Below, in pieces: positions 36,878 through 53,368 of a stretch of 64,000 bases of DNA. Each line of letters begins with the position of its first letter. The stretch's first letter is position 1. This DNA is from Hirudinaria manillensis (lineage: Eukaryota; Annelida; Clitellata; Hirudinida; Hirudinidae). The notes under the pieces were generated by a model. It was not told the origin of the DNA. It searched no databases and saw nothing but the letters and a program-made list of their open reading frames with translations. The translations under genes were made by a program, and so were the position numbers. The stretch is taken from positions 3,766,001 through 3,830,000 of the forward strand of contig CM067537.1 of the NCBI GenBank assembly GCA_034509925.1. The letters are read 5' to 3'.

Positions 36878-39800
36878 ATGCGTTTCTTATTTAATTTCTG
36901 GTTAAGCATCGGCTTAATAGTCATCTCTGTTAATCGTCAAGTGTCTGGGCAGTGGGATCCAAATATTGATGATCCTCAGTGGGACAAACCTCGTTTTGTT
37001 AAACGTACAGTAGGTGCCGATCAGCCGTTTCCTCCTTGGGATGCACCACTATGTCCCCCCGATACTGCTGGTTATTGTCAATTACCTCCTTATTACCCTT
37101 ACGATGTTATTCGGAGGGAAGTTAAAAATATCGGTCAAGTATACGGAAGGAGTTTGGCCTATATGCCTTATCGTTACATCAATTTATTTCTCGGAGTCCC
37201 TTATGCAAAACCGCCTGTGTATGAGCGACGTTTTAAGGTAACTTTAGGATTAACATTCACTTCAAATTTTACTGATGATAACAGCAGTAATTGTTTGCAT
37301 CAGCCTCCCCAAGATGTTGGGCCCAATTGGGACTATGGGGATCCAGATTGGGATGCTTCTTATTACAGAGATGCCTGTCCCCAAGAACTTTTCAGATACC
37401 AAGACATGTATTACACTAAGAGGAACATGAGTGAAGACTGTTTACATCTTAACATATTTGCACCAAATGTAAGCATGTTTTTAATTACCGATTGACATCT
37501 TTCAACATTTATTTTCTTTTATGTCCAACATTGTGTTTGTGAAAATCATAGTATGTTTTACAACTTGCAACAAAACATATTACAAAATATCACTTAGAGT
37601 CATACATGGCATATTAAGATATTCATTTAATAAGCTTCCAATGTCAAAAAATTAGATATTAGTTATATAATATATAATAGTGTTTACTATTTTGGTTGCT
37701 CATTATTCCATAATTTCATAATTTAAAAAACTACAGCTGACTGACAGACCAAGATTCAGGAATCAGAATTATCCAGTGATGGTGCTTGTCATAGGAGATG
37801 ACTTCAAAGATGGAGATTCAATGCTTTATCCGGCACACTTGATAGCAAGGAAGGAAGTTTTGGTGGTCACCTTCAACTACCGTCTGGGAGCACTGGGTTG
37901 CCACATTAGTTTCTAAATGCTTTAATTATATTTATTTTTTGATTAATATTTATATTGGTAATATTAATAAAGTTCATAATTTTGAATTAATTTTCAACAG
38001 GTTTCATGACCACATTGGACAGCAATTCTCCAGGGAATTACGGATTGATGGATACTCTCAAAATGTTGCAGTGGATCAGAAAAAATATTGAAGGCTTTGG
38101 TGGTAATCCAGACCAAGTAATAATTTTTCTATTAATTTGCTAAATATTGTTCTCAAGCAATTAATTGTTAAACCAACCATCATCTTTCTCAGGTAACACT
38201 CATTGGTCATGGTTCAGGAGCAGCCATGATTGGTCTCCTCATGTTGAGTCCCCAATCAACTTACATGAGTCAGATTAGTTTTTAGTAAAATTGCAAAAAT
38301 CTTCATTAACGTCACGACTCATTAAATATTTTAACCAATGTGAAATTAGCAATTTATTAATTAACTGGTTTACTTGGAAAGAAATATTAGCAATTAAGCA
38401 ACTAAGTTGTAAGTGCTTCTATTATAAGTGGCCAAGCTAATGATAAAACAATTTTGTTGCTGACATTAAAAAATCATTCTTTGTTCATGTAAATCCTAAA
38501 ATTACTTATACATTTTATTTTAAAATTGCTGCATACACAAAACTCAAAGTTATATCTTCATCTTTTTTTTTTACTAAAAAAATAAAATATATAATATCTA
38601 CATATGAACAATAAAAATTCATGCCAGTTATCAGCAAAATTTGTTTGACTTAAAACAGGTAAACCGCTGTTCCATCAGGCCGTCTTGATGAGTGGTTCAG
38701 ACTTGTGTGAGTGGGCAACCATAGGAACGGTGTGGAATGCCAATGCAGTCACTTACACGCGAGACTTGGGCAGATTGGTCGGATGTGGCTTTGATTACGA
38801 CCAGGATTTGGAGTTCATGGTACGGTGCCTCAGGGGAAAGCATTACGAGGAAATGGTCAATGCCACATCAGCTGTAAACAAAAGGGTAGGTTACCGATCG
38901 ATCATTAAAATCATTAAATGCCGTTAAATGCCATTTTATGGTATTAAATGCCATTTATTGGCAAGTAATTAAGATATTTAATTCGTTACAGTATGGATCT
39001 CTGGCAGGACCTTTTGGGCCCGTGGTCGACGGAGACATTTTATTAGACACCCCCGCTCGGCTGAGGGCCGCAGGGAAGTTCATGAAGATCAAAGTCATCG
39101 CAGGACTGCCTTTGGATGCTGGTGCCTATATAGTTGGTCAGTTCATTGAGTTCTTTTTTCTTTATTGAGTCATCATTTTTTTCTTGCATTATGTATTATA
39201 GTAATATAATAGTAATATAATACATTATTATTATCATTATTATTATTATTATTATTATAATTACATATTGTGTTATATAATAATATATTATATAATAATA
39301 TATTAATGCATCACATATTAAATCAAAAAATTGTAAAACCATATCTTGATTCAAAATACTGCAAAGGCAGAAAACTCAGGTTAACCAAGAAAACTAAGGA
39401 GCACCTGATTAAGATTCAGAAAATGTTTGAATGAACTAAATGATTCTTAATGCAAATGAGTCTGAAATATTTTTGACTAGTTTTGAGTTCTTAAAAATTT
39501 GTTCATATGCATGAATTTACAACTTAAATCAACCTCATTTATAATATTCTAAATATTACAATAATAATATTATAAATATTATGATATTATAAACATTACA
39601 ATAAATATCCACAGCAAAATTGGTAAAAAACATGAAGAATATCAAGATTGAGGAGGGTATTGAACCAGCCATTTATAGAGATATTATTGGAGACATGGTT
39701 AGGCAAAGGGCAGGAATTCAGAACGTTTACGAAGTGGTAGGAGCCATTGAATTTGAGTATACTTACTGGGCTAAGCCTGACAACAAATCAGCTGTGAGGC

Positions 39801-41491
39801 AAAATCTCATTGATGTTGGTTTGACTTTGATTTGGTCTCCATTTTGCGTTTCTTTATCATTTTAAATCTCGAAAATAATTGCAGTTGTGGTCCGACCAGA
39901 TGTATGGCTCATGCGTCGACAATTTTCTCAAGTTTCAAGCTTTCTGCAGCTCCAATGATGGCTGGGATCTCAGCTGTCCCCCTGTTTACATGTACCTCTT
40001 CACTCATAGGTCAGAATATGAGGTGCTCCCTTCATGGATGGGTAATTTTGGATTATTGCCTTCAAAGCGTCGCCTATTATTCAGCATTTACTTTTTCACT
40101 CAGCAGTTTGTGTGTCGCTTTTAATGTTTTTTTGTAAAAGATATCTTAAATATCAAGAATTATCAAGTTAAATATTCAAAAATTTAGGAGTTCCTTACGG
40201 CAGAGACTTGGATTACTTTCTTGGTTTCCCTTTTTTTAACGAAACCATGGGAAATCTGACCGGAATTGTACCTGAGCAGACCTCGTGGACTTTGATCGAC
40301 AGAAACATCAGCGATTTCTTCCAAATGATGCTCATCAATTTCACCAAATTTGGGTGAGTGAAAAAAGATCTTGGGTGTAAGTCAGTAAGTTGGGCACTAA
40401 AAACTTTGAGGGAACATGCCAAGTAATGCTTAGTTTGAGTATGATAAGCTATAAAAAATATTATGATTGTGATTTTGGATTTCAAGCCTCTTTGTTGCTT
40501 TAACAAATAATGTAATGTAAATGATTTTGGTGGTATTTAATAGAGGTCTTGGGAAAAGGCTTGAAAAAATGATGTTCATTAAGTAATGTTTCAGTAAGAC
40601 ATTCTATTGTCACCAATTTGACTGTTCCCAAATTTCTTACACTTACAAGAATGTCAGCAACTCAATTACTCAGATTTTGAGGAGATAAACCTCAGAATAG
40701 GGTAAAACCTGTCTATTGGACTGTTCTTTTCTATGAACCGAATTTACTTTAGTTTAATGTGGACACCTAGCAGAGGAGACAAACAAATGACACTTTTTCA
40801 TGCAAAATCTAGCCATCCCTAAAGGCAGATTTTTACTCTGGTTCATTATTATTGGGACATCCATTTTGGACATGGATTTCAATTGTTATGCATAATATTT
40901 TGTCTTTTTTTTTAAGAAATCCCACTCCAGACTGGACAAGAAATATTTCATGGTTTCAATTCTGGAGATACAATCTCAGCTACTTGTATGTATCTGAGTT
41001 CAGCTACATGGATCTCAATTACAGACAGAATCATTATGCTTTTTGGAGGGATTATTATCCAACAGTTTCTGTCAGAAGACCTAGTAATGCATTTTTAATT
41101 TTTTTTAGAATCAATTTTGATTCATAACTCAATTAGTTATGACATAATTATAAAATAATAACTGTATACTAGCCAGCAACAGATTTTCTGATGTAGACCT
41201 AATGTAAATCATTTATTGTAGCATCACATCTTCATTTATTTCAAATAATGAATGAATGCATACTGAGAAATTTACTTTTGTTATGCATATATTAACATTA
41301 TATTCATGTCGATTATCCATTGATTAAAAAAATCGTTTCTTTTTCCAGTCACCACAACTCCAATTGCAACTCCGAGACCCAGGATAGAATATCAAATCGC
41401 CACATGGACTTTGGTTGGAGCCTGCCTGATAACCCTCATAATACTTACTGCCCTTGCATTGACCTTATACTTCAAAAGCCGATTAATTTAG
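36878..41491 (+). CDS. Catalytically inactive cholinesterase-like membrane protein (gliotactin/neuroligin group)
   Basis: Exons 36878-37468, 37737-37896, 38001-38116, 38193-38268, 38659-38885, 38992-39136, 39615-39814, 39885-40041, 40188-40353, 40917-41083, 41349-41491; 715 residues, phases consistent. Signal peptide MRFLFNFWLSIGLIVISV, then a carboxylesterase fold: FLGVPYAKPP, SEDCLHLNIFAPN, VLVVTFNYRLGALGF, NPGNYGLMDTLKMLQW-like segment (here SPGNYGLMD), and FGGNPDQVTLIG. The nucleophile elbow reads GHGSGA (294-299), with Gly where the serine should be. The acid site aligns with Ala433 (LDAGAY) and the His site with Tyr561 (WMGVPYG). One membrane helix near 686-709 precedes a tail of about six residues (FKSRLI). 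This fits adhesion-type cholinesterase-like molecules; the GHG-S/T-G elbow is most like gliotactin as I remember it, but the long cytoplasmic tail and PDZ-binding end of that protein are absent. AATAAA lies at 41617. Confidence 0.88.
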
Positions 41492-45634
<4,143 letters not shown>

Positions 45635-46943
45635 CTCGATAACCAGCGAACTGGATCAATCAATTGGTGTCACGGCTGGCAGAAATTCAGCGATCAGATG
45701 CAATTATATTGCATTCGCTGATGATCTGGTGGTGATGTCAACAACTGACATCGGAATGAAGAAGTTGATGGAGCAACTTGAAACTGCAATGGGCAGCGCA
45801 GGACTTAAGATCAATCCAAACAAGTGCGCTACACTCAGAACGGAAACCCATTGCAAGGAAAAACGCTGGATAATCAATCCTACGCCCTACATTAAATTTG
45901 AATCACAGGATATCAAAGCAATAGACGTCTCACAGACTTACAAATACCTGGGGATACAGATTGGAGTTCGAAAGCAGCCAGTGTCGATCGGCTATGAAAT
46001 TCAAAAGTCTCTCAACTCCATTTCAAAGGCACCAATTAAGCCTTGCCAACGCCTATATATTTTAAAAGTCCATCTGATACCAAGCCTCGTTCACAAACTT
46101 ACCTTTGGCGAGGTCAACCTCGGTTCTCTGAGTTCCTCAGATACCGCGATTAGGAAAGCAACAAGACATTGGCTTCATCTTCCAAAGGATGTCCCAAAGC
46201 CATTTTACCATGCTCCCGTCAAATCCGGTGGTCTGGGAATACTTCCACTTAAACAATGGGTTCCCCGGCTCAGAATAAATAGATTGACAGATATCTTCTC
46301 TGAGACAGGTGGTCGTAAAGATGAATTCCTGTTGGATGTTCTTAGGAACAACACCCTGATCATGAGAGAATTCCGGAAATTTGGAACGTCGGAGGCAAAA
46401 CAAGCAAAACTAGATTGGAAAGTGGCGGCCTCAGAGAGCCTATACAAAACTGTAGACGGTTATGGATTAAGATCATTCACCAGAGGAATTGGAATGAGTG
46501 ATTGGATTTCAGCAGCGGTTCCAAGAGTTCCATCTGGCCAATACATCAAATGCATAAAAGTCCGAGCGGCCGCCCTTCACTGCAGACTCCGAGCATCGAG
46601 ATGGAATCCTCTGGCTTCAAGGAGATGCGGGGAGGGCTGCAATTCTTTCGAATCGCTGGGCCACATGATCCAGAGATGCCCGAGAACGGATGGCCCAAGG
46701 CATGAAAGACACAACGCTGTCGTCAGGGAATTAGAACGGGAATTACGAAAAAGGGGTTATACTACGGTAATAGAGCCCCGTATTCCCACAGAAAAGGGAC
46801 TCAAAATTCCTGATTTGTGTGCCTGGACACGTGACCTCTACATAGTGACTGATGTTGCCGTGACATCCGATGATTATGATTTAGACAAGTGTCATAAGAG
46901 CAAGGTTTCAAAGTATGACATTAAAGATGTTCATGATTGTTGA
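45635..46943 (+). pseudogene. R2-like reverse transcriptase/endonuclease remnant
   Basis: The open frame runs 45582-46943 (453 codons) but its first ~17 codons come from the flanking duplicated target DNA, so that ATG is accidental. Visible features, numbering from 45582: RT catalytic box AFADDLVV (44-51); GLKINPNKC; thumb-like region YKYLGIQIG; zinc knuckle C-x3-C-x6-H-x4-C (in CGEGCNSFESLGHMIQRC); and a REL-endonuclease signature KIPDLCAWTRDLYIVTDVAV with later KVSKYD. The usual C-terminal segment (CVCNWRGVMSAESYRFW) lies in another frame from about 46937, so the frame is shifted near 46930. Lacking the RT palm start and frameshifted, the copy is dead. Confidence 0.85.
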
Positions 46944-47359
46944 GGAATGCCCCAGCCGGTGTCCAAAGAATGCTTCCGAAGGTTGGCGCCTGCGTTTGCA
47001 ACTGGAGAGGAGTCATGAGTGCAGAATCATACAGATTCTGGAGAGAGTGCGGCGCTTCGAAGACGAGTTTAATGTACGTTGTGCTCTCGGTCCTCAGTCA
47101 CAGTTACAAAATCTGGAGGGCTCACAGGTGCCCACTTCCGAGGGCAATCGCACTTTCTCGGACTGCGAATTCTCAATGACATTGGCAGTTGACGTTACTC
47201 GGCGCGTTCGATCGTGATTTCACCTTCTGACCGAATGTCCAGGGTGATCTCGGGCCCTAGTGCGGACACTAAACTTTGGAGAGGCCGTCGGAATATTGTT
47301 GTTTGTGTTTTGGGTGTGAGGCCGAGAAAATAAAATTAAAAAAAAAAAAAAAAAAAAAA

Positions 47360-47360
<1 letters not shown>
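45635..47360 (+). mobile_element. 5'-truncated R2-clade non-LTR retrotransposon
   Basis: Element body between long direct repeats. It starts inside the reverse transcriptase domain (5' truncation), contains the end of RT, a CCHC-type zinc knuckle and a C-terminal restriction-like endonuclease, then a short 3' UTR (about 47216-47337) and an A-rich tail (47338-47360). The order RT - CCHC - endonuclease and the FADD catalytic box are those of R2/NeSL-type elements, which lack an APE endonuclease. The insertion is not in a recognisable ribosomal RNA gene. Confidence 0.88.
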
Positions 47361-47390
<30 letters not shown>

Positions 47391-47523
47391 GCTTCACTTC
47401 ACTGCGTCCAAAAACGCACTTCAAAAAGTTCCTTCAAGGTTAAAGAACTCTTGAGACCATTGGCTAAACAGTGATTTGTCAGAACGTTTGTGTATCTCAA
47501 GCGAACATGTATCAAACGATTGC
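47361..47523. repeat. Right direct repeat (target-site duplication) of R2-like element
   Basis: Exact copy of 45501-45634 at 47390-47523, preceded by AAT triplets joined to the element's A tail. Flanking DNA diverges immediately after TTGC (CTCGAT on the left, ACGTGG on the right). Confidence 0.9.
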
Positions 47524-47946
47524 ACGTGGTAAATATATTTGTAGATATTTTGTCTCAATTTGTTAGGTCAAAATCGGACGAATTTGTATACCACAATGAT
47601 TAGTCTTTTATGTGAAACAATTACATGAAATAATCTCGACGAATAACGATGGCAAATGTGTAAATAAAATCAGAAATACCTAAAATAATGTCAGAAATAG
47701 CAAAAAACGATAACATAGATTAATGAAAAAAAAATATAACTTAATAATAACCGGATCATTCGCGCGGCCGCTTCAGTCTTTAAAAGGAGGTTCGCTGAGC
47801 TGTGATGGTATAAATGCGAACTTTGGTACATAGGAGTCTTGGTGTGCCGCTATGATTTATCTGAGGAGTTGAACCAAAAAAAAAAAACAGGAGGACAATT
47901 TAGATACTCATTTATCGTTCATTCTACTTAATTTTATCTTTTAACA

Positions 47947-50900
47947 ATGGTCCGTACAGAAGTGGAAACATCGCTTGAATTAGATGTCGTTTCGGACTCA
48001 AAACACGAGTCAAGTGACTTAGTCATAGACGTTAGCGAAGAAACAAACGGATCGTTGAAGTTTAATGAAGACAGAAAAACGTCAACTCAAAGCGACGAGA
48101 GATGTTGGAATTGGCTCGTTTTGGCCGTTTCGTTGTTCGGTACAACGGTCGTCGGATGTTCTTATACCTTGTTTTCCTTGCTTTATAAGGACTTCATAGA
48201 TACGTTTCAAACTAGTACGGCAACAGCTGGATGGATTGGATCCATGCACGTGGGTTGTGGAAACATGGCAGGTGAGATTTTCTTTTGTAAAAATGAATAA
48301 AACAAGATTTAAAATTATTGCTTACGAGTTTGTCCTTGAAAGAGGAATGGAAGAACATCCTTAGATGTAGTAAACACGAGAGTGTATGCGCTCTGGTAAG
48401 GTTATCTAAGGCTACCTTTGATACAGAAACACAATAGCATCGCAATAACATCATAATAACATGACATCATCGATATGTAGATCGCTAAGAATCGATTTCG
48501 ATCAATAGATGATGTAATGGTACTAAAATCACCAGGTGTGATTAGATTTTAAATATTTTTATTTTATTTTTAGCCCTGTTCGTAGGAGTGGCAATAGAGA
48601 AGTTCGGTTGCAGGTTTGTGTGCATTGCTGGATCCGTGATGGCCTCTCTAGGTTATTTTCTTTCCTTCTTCGCTACTCACATCGCCTGCATTTACTTCTC
48701 ATACGGATTATTAGCAGGTAAGTGGTCTTTGTTCTGGGAAAATTTAATATTTCGAATTCCTTTGATAATTGCTCGAAAATCAAGCTAATTTGAACAGTTA
48801 CATTTTAACACCTGCATTCACCGTACAACAAAACAATATTTCAGCTGGTTCAGCTTCATTCATTTAATTTCGAACTAAAAAAAGCCAACAAAATATAAAA
48901 GTTAAACCACAAAATGTTCCGCAACACGTTCTTGGCTTTGATCCTCAACTTGCAAACAACCAAAGCAACCTTTGACTCATTTAATTACAGGCGTCGGAAT
49001 TGGCATGGTTTCCATGGCAAGTATCATAGCAACTCAACAGTGCTTCACCAAGAAAAGAGCTTTTGCAGGTGCCGTGGTGACAATCGGTTATTCCTTGGGT
49101 GCCATCCTTAGTGGAATCCTTATGCGGTGGGTTTTATTTTTATTTTAAATTCAATAAACATATTTCAATTCAATTTAAAAAAAGCGTCGTACGGATATTT
49201 AGCCAATGTTATTCCAATCGCTTAAAACATGAACACCAACATATAACAGCATATTGCACAAAAGTGATTCGTAATTAATGTAACAAGTGATTGAAATAGG
49301 AATTGCTAACTTTATTTATTTAATTTCATTCATATTGTGAAGCATTTTTCGACTTTAAAATAAATTTTAAAATATAGAATGTAACAAAAAGCGTAATGAC
49401 TCATTTGGTTTATCTTATCTGCAAAAGAATTTATTATTCGCTTTGAGTCATAAATACAAATATAAAACGACCAATGCAGTGCCGCACTCAATATTTTATG
49501 AGCGATTTTCAAAGAATGATTTCATAAAAATTTCTTTTTTCGTGTCAGTTTTTTTTTTTCTTTGTCATTCTGAGCCTGAAAATTCTAAACGTGTTAAAAT
49601 TGTTTTAAAAAGCCACTTGTGAAATTACTTTCCTCTGCAGAAATGCGAACCATTTCGTACTTATCTATTGAATTTGAATTTTTTGGCGGGTTAACGAGCA
49701 GACGATAGAAATCTCTCGGGCACATCTCTCAAATTAATACATGATTTTTTCTGATTTTGTTTTTAATCTAATTATTTAGGCGAAAAAAATACCAAACAAT
49801 AAAAAAAACAGTTCTTTGCAGTAAGAAACGCAGTTTCAAAGCGTTTTGCAAACTCTGAATTTCTCAATTTTTTAAATTACGAATAAAATTTCATGAACTC
49901 CTATGGATTCCTATGTCTTCAATCTGCATTTTGTTGACAAGAATTTAAATAATCGCTTGCTTAAAAAAACAACTGAGTTTTGAAAACAAAATTCCAAGTT
50001 AAGCGTTTCCAAAAACATTGAAAATTAGTTTCGTTCCGAGTCTGAAGGAAAAAAAACCCAAGTAAAGCAACAAACAAAGCGAAACAAAAACAAGAACTCA
50101 AACCTCTAAACTCAAATCGTTCTAAACAAACCTGGTTTACTGACGATGACTTTTAAACATTATGATTTTTTTCATCAAATGTCCACATGATCATATTGAA
50201 GCCATCACTCACAAAGCTGCCAAAATCTCTTGGATGATCAGGAAGTCTTTTTCTGCCAAAGACCAGGAAATCTTAAAGCTTGCCTTCTGCACTTACGTCA
50301 GACCCATCCTCGAATATAGTTCACTAGCATGGAATCCCCACCATATATTTCTCATTGACAGAATTGAAAAGGTTCAGAAAAAATTCACTAAATCAATACC
50401 TTCCGTTGCATCATATTCATATATGGACAGACTCAAACTCCTCAATCTCTCCACCTTGGAAAAGCGCCGCCTCCTGGCCGACTTGACCTTCTGCTTCAAA
50501 CTGCTGAAGGGTTTTGTAGACTCTCCCCTGAAACATTTCCTGGTTCTTCAAAGTTATCGCGGCACAAGGGGTCACAATCTTAAGCTAAAGCAATGCAAAT
50601 TTTCTACCGACGTCGTCAAATATTCTTTTTGCAATAGGATTGTTCAACCCTGGAACTCATTACCACCTGATTTGATTAATGCTACAACCGTTTCTAGATT
50701 CAATGCACTTATAAAAGACTTTGATCTTAGCAAATATCTTACATATAACTAACTCTCATTTCTAGTCATTATCGCCACCCTGACTCATACTGTCATTGTA
50801 ATTTGTCCTTGCTCGAATTGGAAATCGAAAACTGTGTTAGTGGTCCTATTGGGCCCTTCAGTTTGAATAAATAAATAAAAGACAATTTATTTGATTCAAC

Positions 50901-52405
50901 AATTTTAAGCGTCACTTAAATTTTCCAAGAATCCATTTTAATCTGAACAGAAACGATTCAATTTAACTGTTGCGAACGAGATGAATGAACATTGACGATC
51001 TATTTGTAAAGTTCAGATACTTCTACGAAAACTCGATGTGGCGAAACATGTGCGTACTCTTCGCCGGTTTCATCCTCCAAATGGTGGTCCTCTCCAGTCT
51101 CGCATTCCGACCGACAAACCTCCTCCAGAATCACAAGAAAGAAGACCGAACTCCGAAAAACAACGGAGTCTCTGCCTACGTCAGAGTGATTCGGGAACCT
51201 GCAGTCATGACATTCCTCGTGGCCAATTTTTTGGTCCACATCGGGGTGAACACCTTGTACCAGCACACCCCTAACAGGGCTCTCAGTTTGGGAATCAAAC
51301 CTGCAGATATTGCCCTCTGGCCGATGGCGTCGGCTCTAGCAAACATGGTGGCAAAGTTGGCAGGTGGGATGATCGCAAACCTGCCTTCCGTCAACAGGGT
51401 TCTTTTCTACTCGGCATCAATTTTCCTTTCGGGTATCGCTCAGGTATTGATACCTTTGTGCGTCGACTTCACGTCTATTATCGTCCAAGGAGTCATTCAA
51501 AACATGTTCAACGGTATTTCATTTGAAATCATTCAATTTCATCGTTAATAATGATAAATGATTATTATTATGATGAGAGTTAAATATCTAATTTGACATT
51601 TATTGCTATTGTCCCGATAAGTGTTTTATAAAATATAGATTAATAAAGTAATAATAATAATAATAATAACAATAATGTTCTTATTATAATGTAATATTAA
51701 TAACGTCATAAATTTTTTGAAATAATTTTAAATAGGCTTCTTCATTTGTCTCCTGACAACGATTATGGTGGACTTGAAGGGCGTTGAAGACGTTGCCAAA
51801 ACTCAGGCGCTTCTTGCACTTTTTGTCGGTGCTGGGGTCCTTGTTAGCACACCATTTGCAGGTAACGAAAGAATTTGTACATCGTTTAATTAATTAATTA
51901 ATTAATTAATTTATTTATTTGTTTGGTAATCTATTATAGGCGTCTGCTTATATATTATTGTAAGTTAATAATGTTATTATAAGTTATAATAGCACCCCAT
52001 TTGCTGGTAAAGCAAAAATTTGTACCTCGTTTAATTAATTAATTAATTTATTTATTAATTTGGTAATATATTATAGGCGTACGCATATGTGTTAATAAGA
52101 TTATAAGTTATAATACGTTATTACATAGTTCGAGCGAGCTAATTTGTAACACCATTTGGTGATGGCAGAATTTGTCAATTTCCCGTCGGTGATTTCATAT
52201 CGTATATCATAACAACAATTAATATTATTGCTATGGCAACCACTTGGTTGTTATACATTTAACTGGACTTTAAATTTTTCCAGGCTTCCTGTACGACGTG
52301 ACCAAGGATTATGACGTGACATTCATTGTGACGGGTGTAATAACAGTTTCTGGCACGATTTTCAGTTTATTTTCGTGTTATTTTCAAAAGAAAAATAAAA
52401 AATGA
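47947..52405 (+). CDS. Monocarboxylate-transporter-like MFS carrier (SLC16 type), six exons
   Basis: Exons 47947-48271, 48574-48717, 48991-49126, 51017-51513, 51736-51861, 52284-52405; 449 residues, phases consistent. An acidic/polar N terminus (about 55 residues) precedes membrane segment 1. The SLC16 N-terminal signature is weakened: DERCWNWLVLAVS replaces the usual Asp-Gly-Gly-Trp-Gly-Trp pattern, but the following FIDTFQTSTATAGWIGSM aligns well. Later landmarks are RFVCIAGSVMASLGYFLSFF, GVGIGMVSMASIIATQQCF, KKRAFAGAVVTIGYSLGAIL, and WRNMCVLFAGFIL after a short loop. The central loop between the two six-helix halves is short (RPTNLLQNHKKEDRTPKNNG). The C terminus is very short (QKKNKK). 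Family knowledge: proton-linked or facilitated carriers for monocarboxylates and other small organic solutes at the plasma membrane; substrate cannot be read from sequence. A poly(A) signal lies at 52457. Intron 3 carries a LINE fragment. Confidence 0.86.
50162..50881 (+). mobile_element. CR1/jockey-like LINE 3' fragment in transporter intron 3
   Basis: 196 uninterrupted codons (50162-50752) of the C-terminal part of a LINE reverse transcriptase ORF: KLAFCTYVRPILEYSSLAWN, IDRIEKVQKKFTKSI, LNLSTLEKRRLLADLTFCFK, RNRIVQPWNSLPPDLINA-like end (here CNRIVQPWNSLPPDLI) and SRFNALIKDFDL. A short 3' UTR with a CCTATTGGGCCCTTCAG hairpin-like end leads to a (AATA)n tail at 50866-50879. 5'-truncated, same orientation as the host gene. 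The intact frame suggests it is fairly young. Confidence 0.9.
51847..52200 (+). repeat. Repeated exon-5/intron-5 junction sequence in transporter gene
   Basis: The junction CACCATTTGCAGGTAACG, followed by GAATTTGTACATCG and a (TTAA)n/ATTATAGGCG segment, recurs as CACCCCATTTGCTGGTAAAG near 51991 and more weakly as CACCATTTGGTGATGGCAG near 52149. Copies are about 144 and 157 bp apart. Confidence 0.75.
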
Positions 52406-53368
52406 AAAATTTCTCAGAGGTTGAAAAAACTTTCACTTGAAATTGGGTCTGTGAACAATAAATTAATATTTTAAAATAGTATTTAAAACGTTTTATTTGT
52501 TAAATGACCATTTAATTTGGTATTTAATTTGTAAATCATGAAACATTGTTCGTTTTTTTTCTGAAGATTGTAGTTGGCACTAAAAATTATGTTTTAATAA
52601 TTTGATTTAATATATTGTTTTTAATTCGAGTGTAAACATTTATATATTTAAAAATCTAGCATTTCTTTTATCAGTTGCCAGTATTTTATGCTGAGTTATT
52701 GATTTATTATCATCACTAGGTCTTATGCGGTGTACTAGGTCACTGAGTTCAATGTCTGCTGTGATTGTTGTTGTTGTTGTTGATGTCTTTGTTGTAATTA
52801 TTTTGTTGCAATTTCTCTTCCTTTTAAATTAGCGATTAATTGTCGTCTGAAAAGTGAATAAAAATGTGAGATAATAAGCCATGTTTGAACGCATTTAATG
52901 ATAACAACATTAATAATAATAACAATTTAAACAAGTTGTGAGTCGGATGATTGCGTGAGATTTCAAAGATTGTTGTAAAGAATTTTAGTCACAAGGAAAC
53001 CGAGAAGTGCAAGGGAAGCGAATATATGTAAATGTGTATTGTTTGAAATTCTTGGACGAGCTTTCTGCAGAGATCTTCAGAGGATTGGCCCCTCGACGAG
53101 AGTTTCGGCCCTGAATTCTGACACTCTCGGGGGCTGGGCCTCATCCTGTGATCAAGCGGATGTCCCTTCCAGCTTGTCTATTCCAACAACGATAGCACAA
53201 CAACTTTCCTTCTGACGACGCAGCTTTCCGACAAGCAACTCGCACTCGCACCGATATTCATAAAAAAAAAACCGCTCTCCAAAAAAAACCGACAAAGTCA
53301 CTATTGGAACGCTTCTTATATCAATTTGGTATTAATGCTATCCGAGGCGTCTTTTTCTTGGCCTCACT
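52406..53368. other. Gene-free stretch after transporter
   Basis: Transporter 3' UTR, AT-rich sequence and, from about 53040, a more GC-balanced segment that may belong to the retroelement remnant that follows. No gene recognised. Confidence 0.5.

Noticed and set aside
36878-41491. Active carboxylesterase or acetylcholinesterase
   Set aside because: Nucleophile, acid and histidine positions are Gly, Ala and Tyr.
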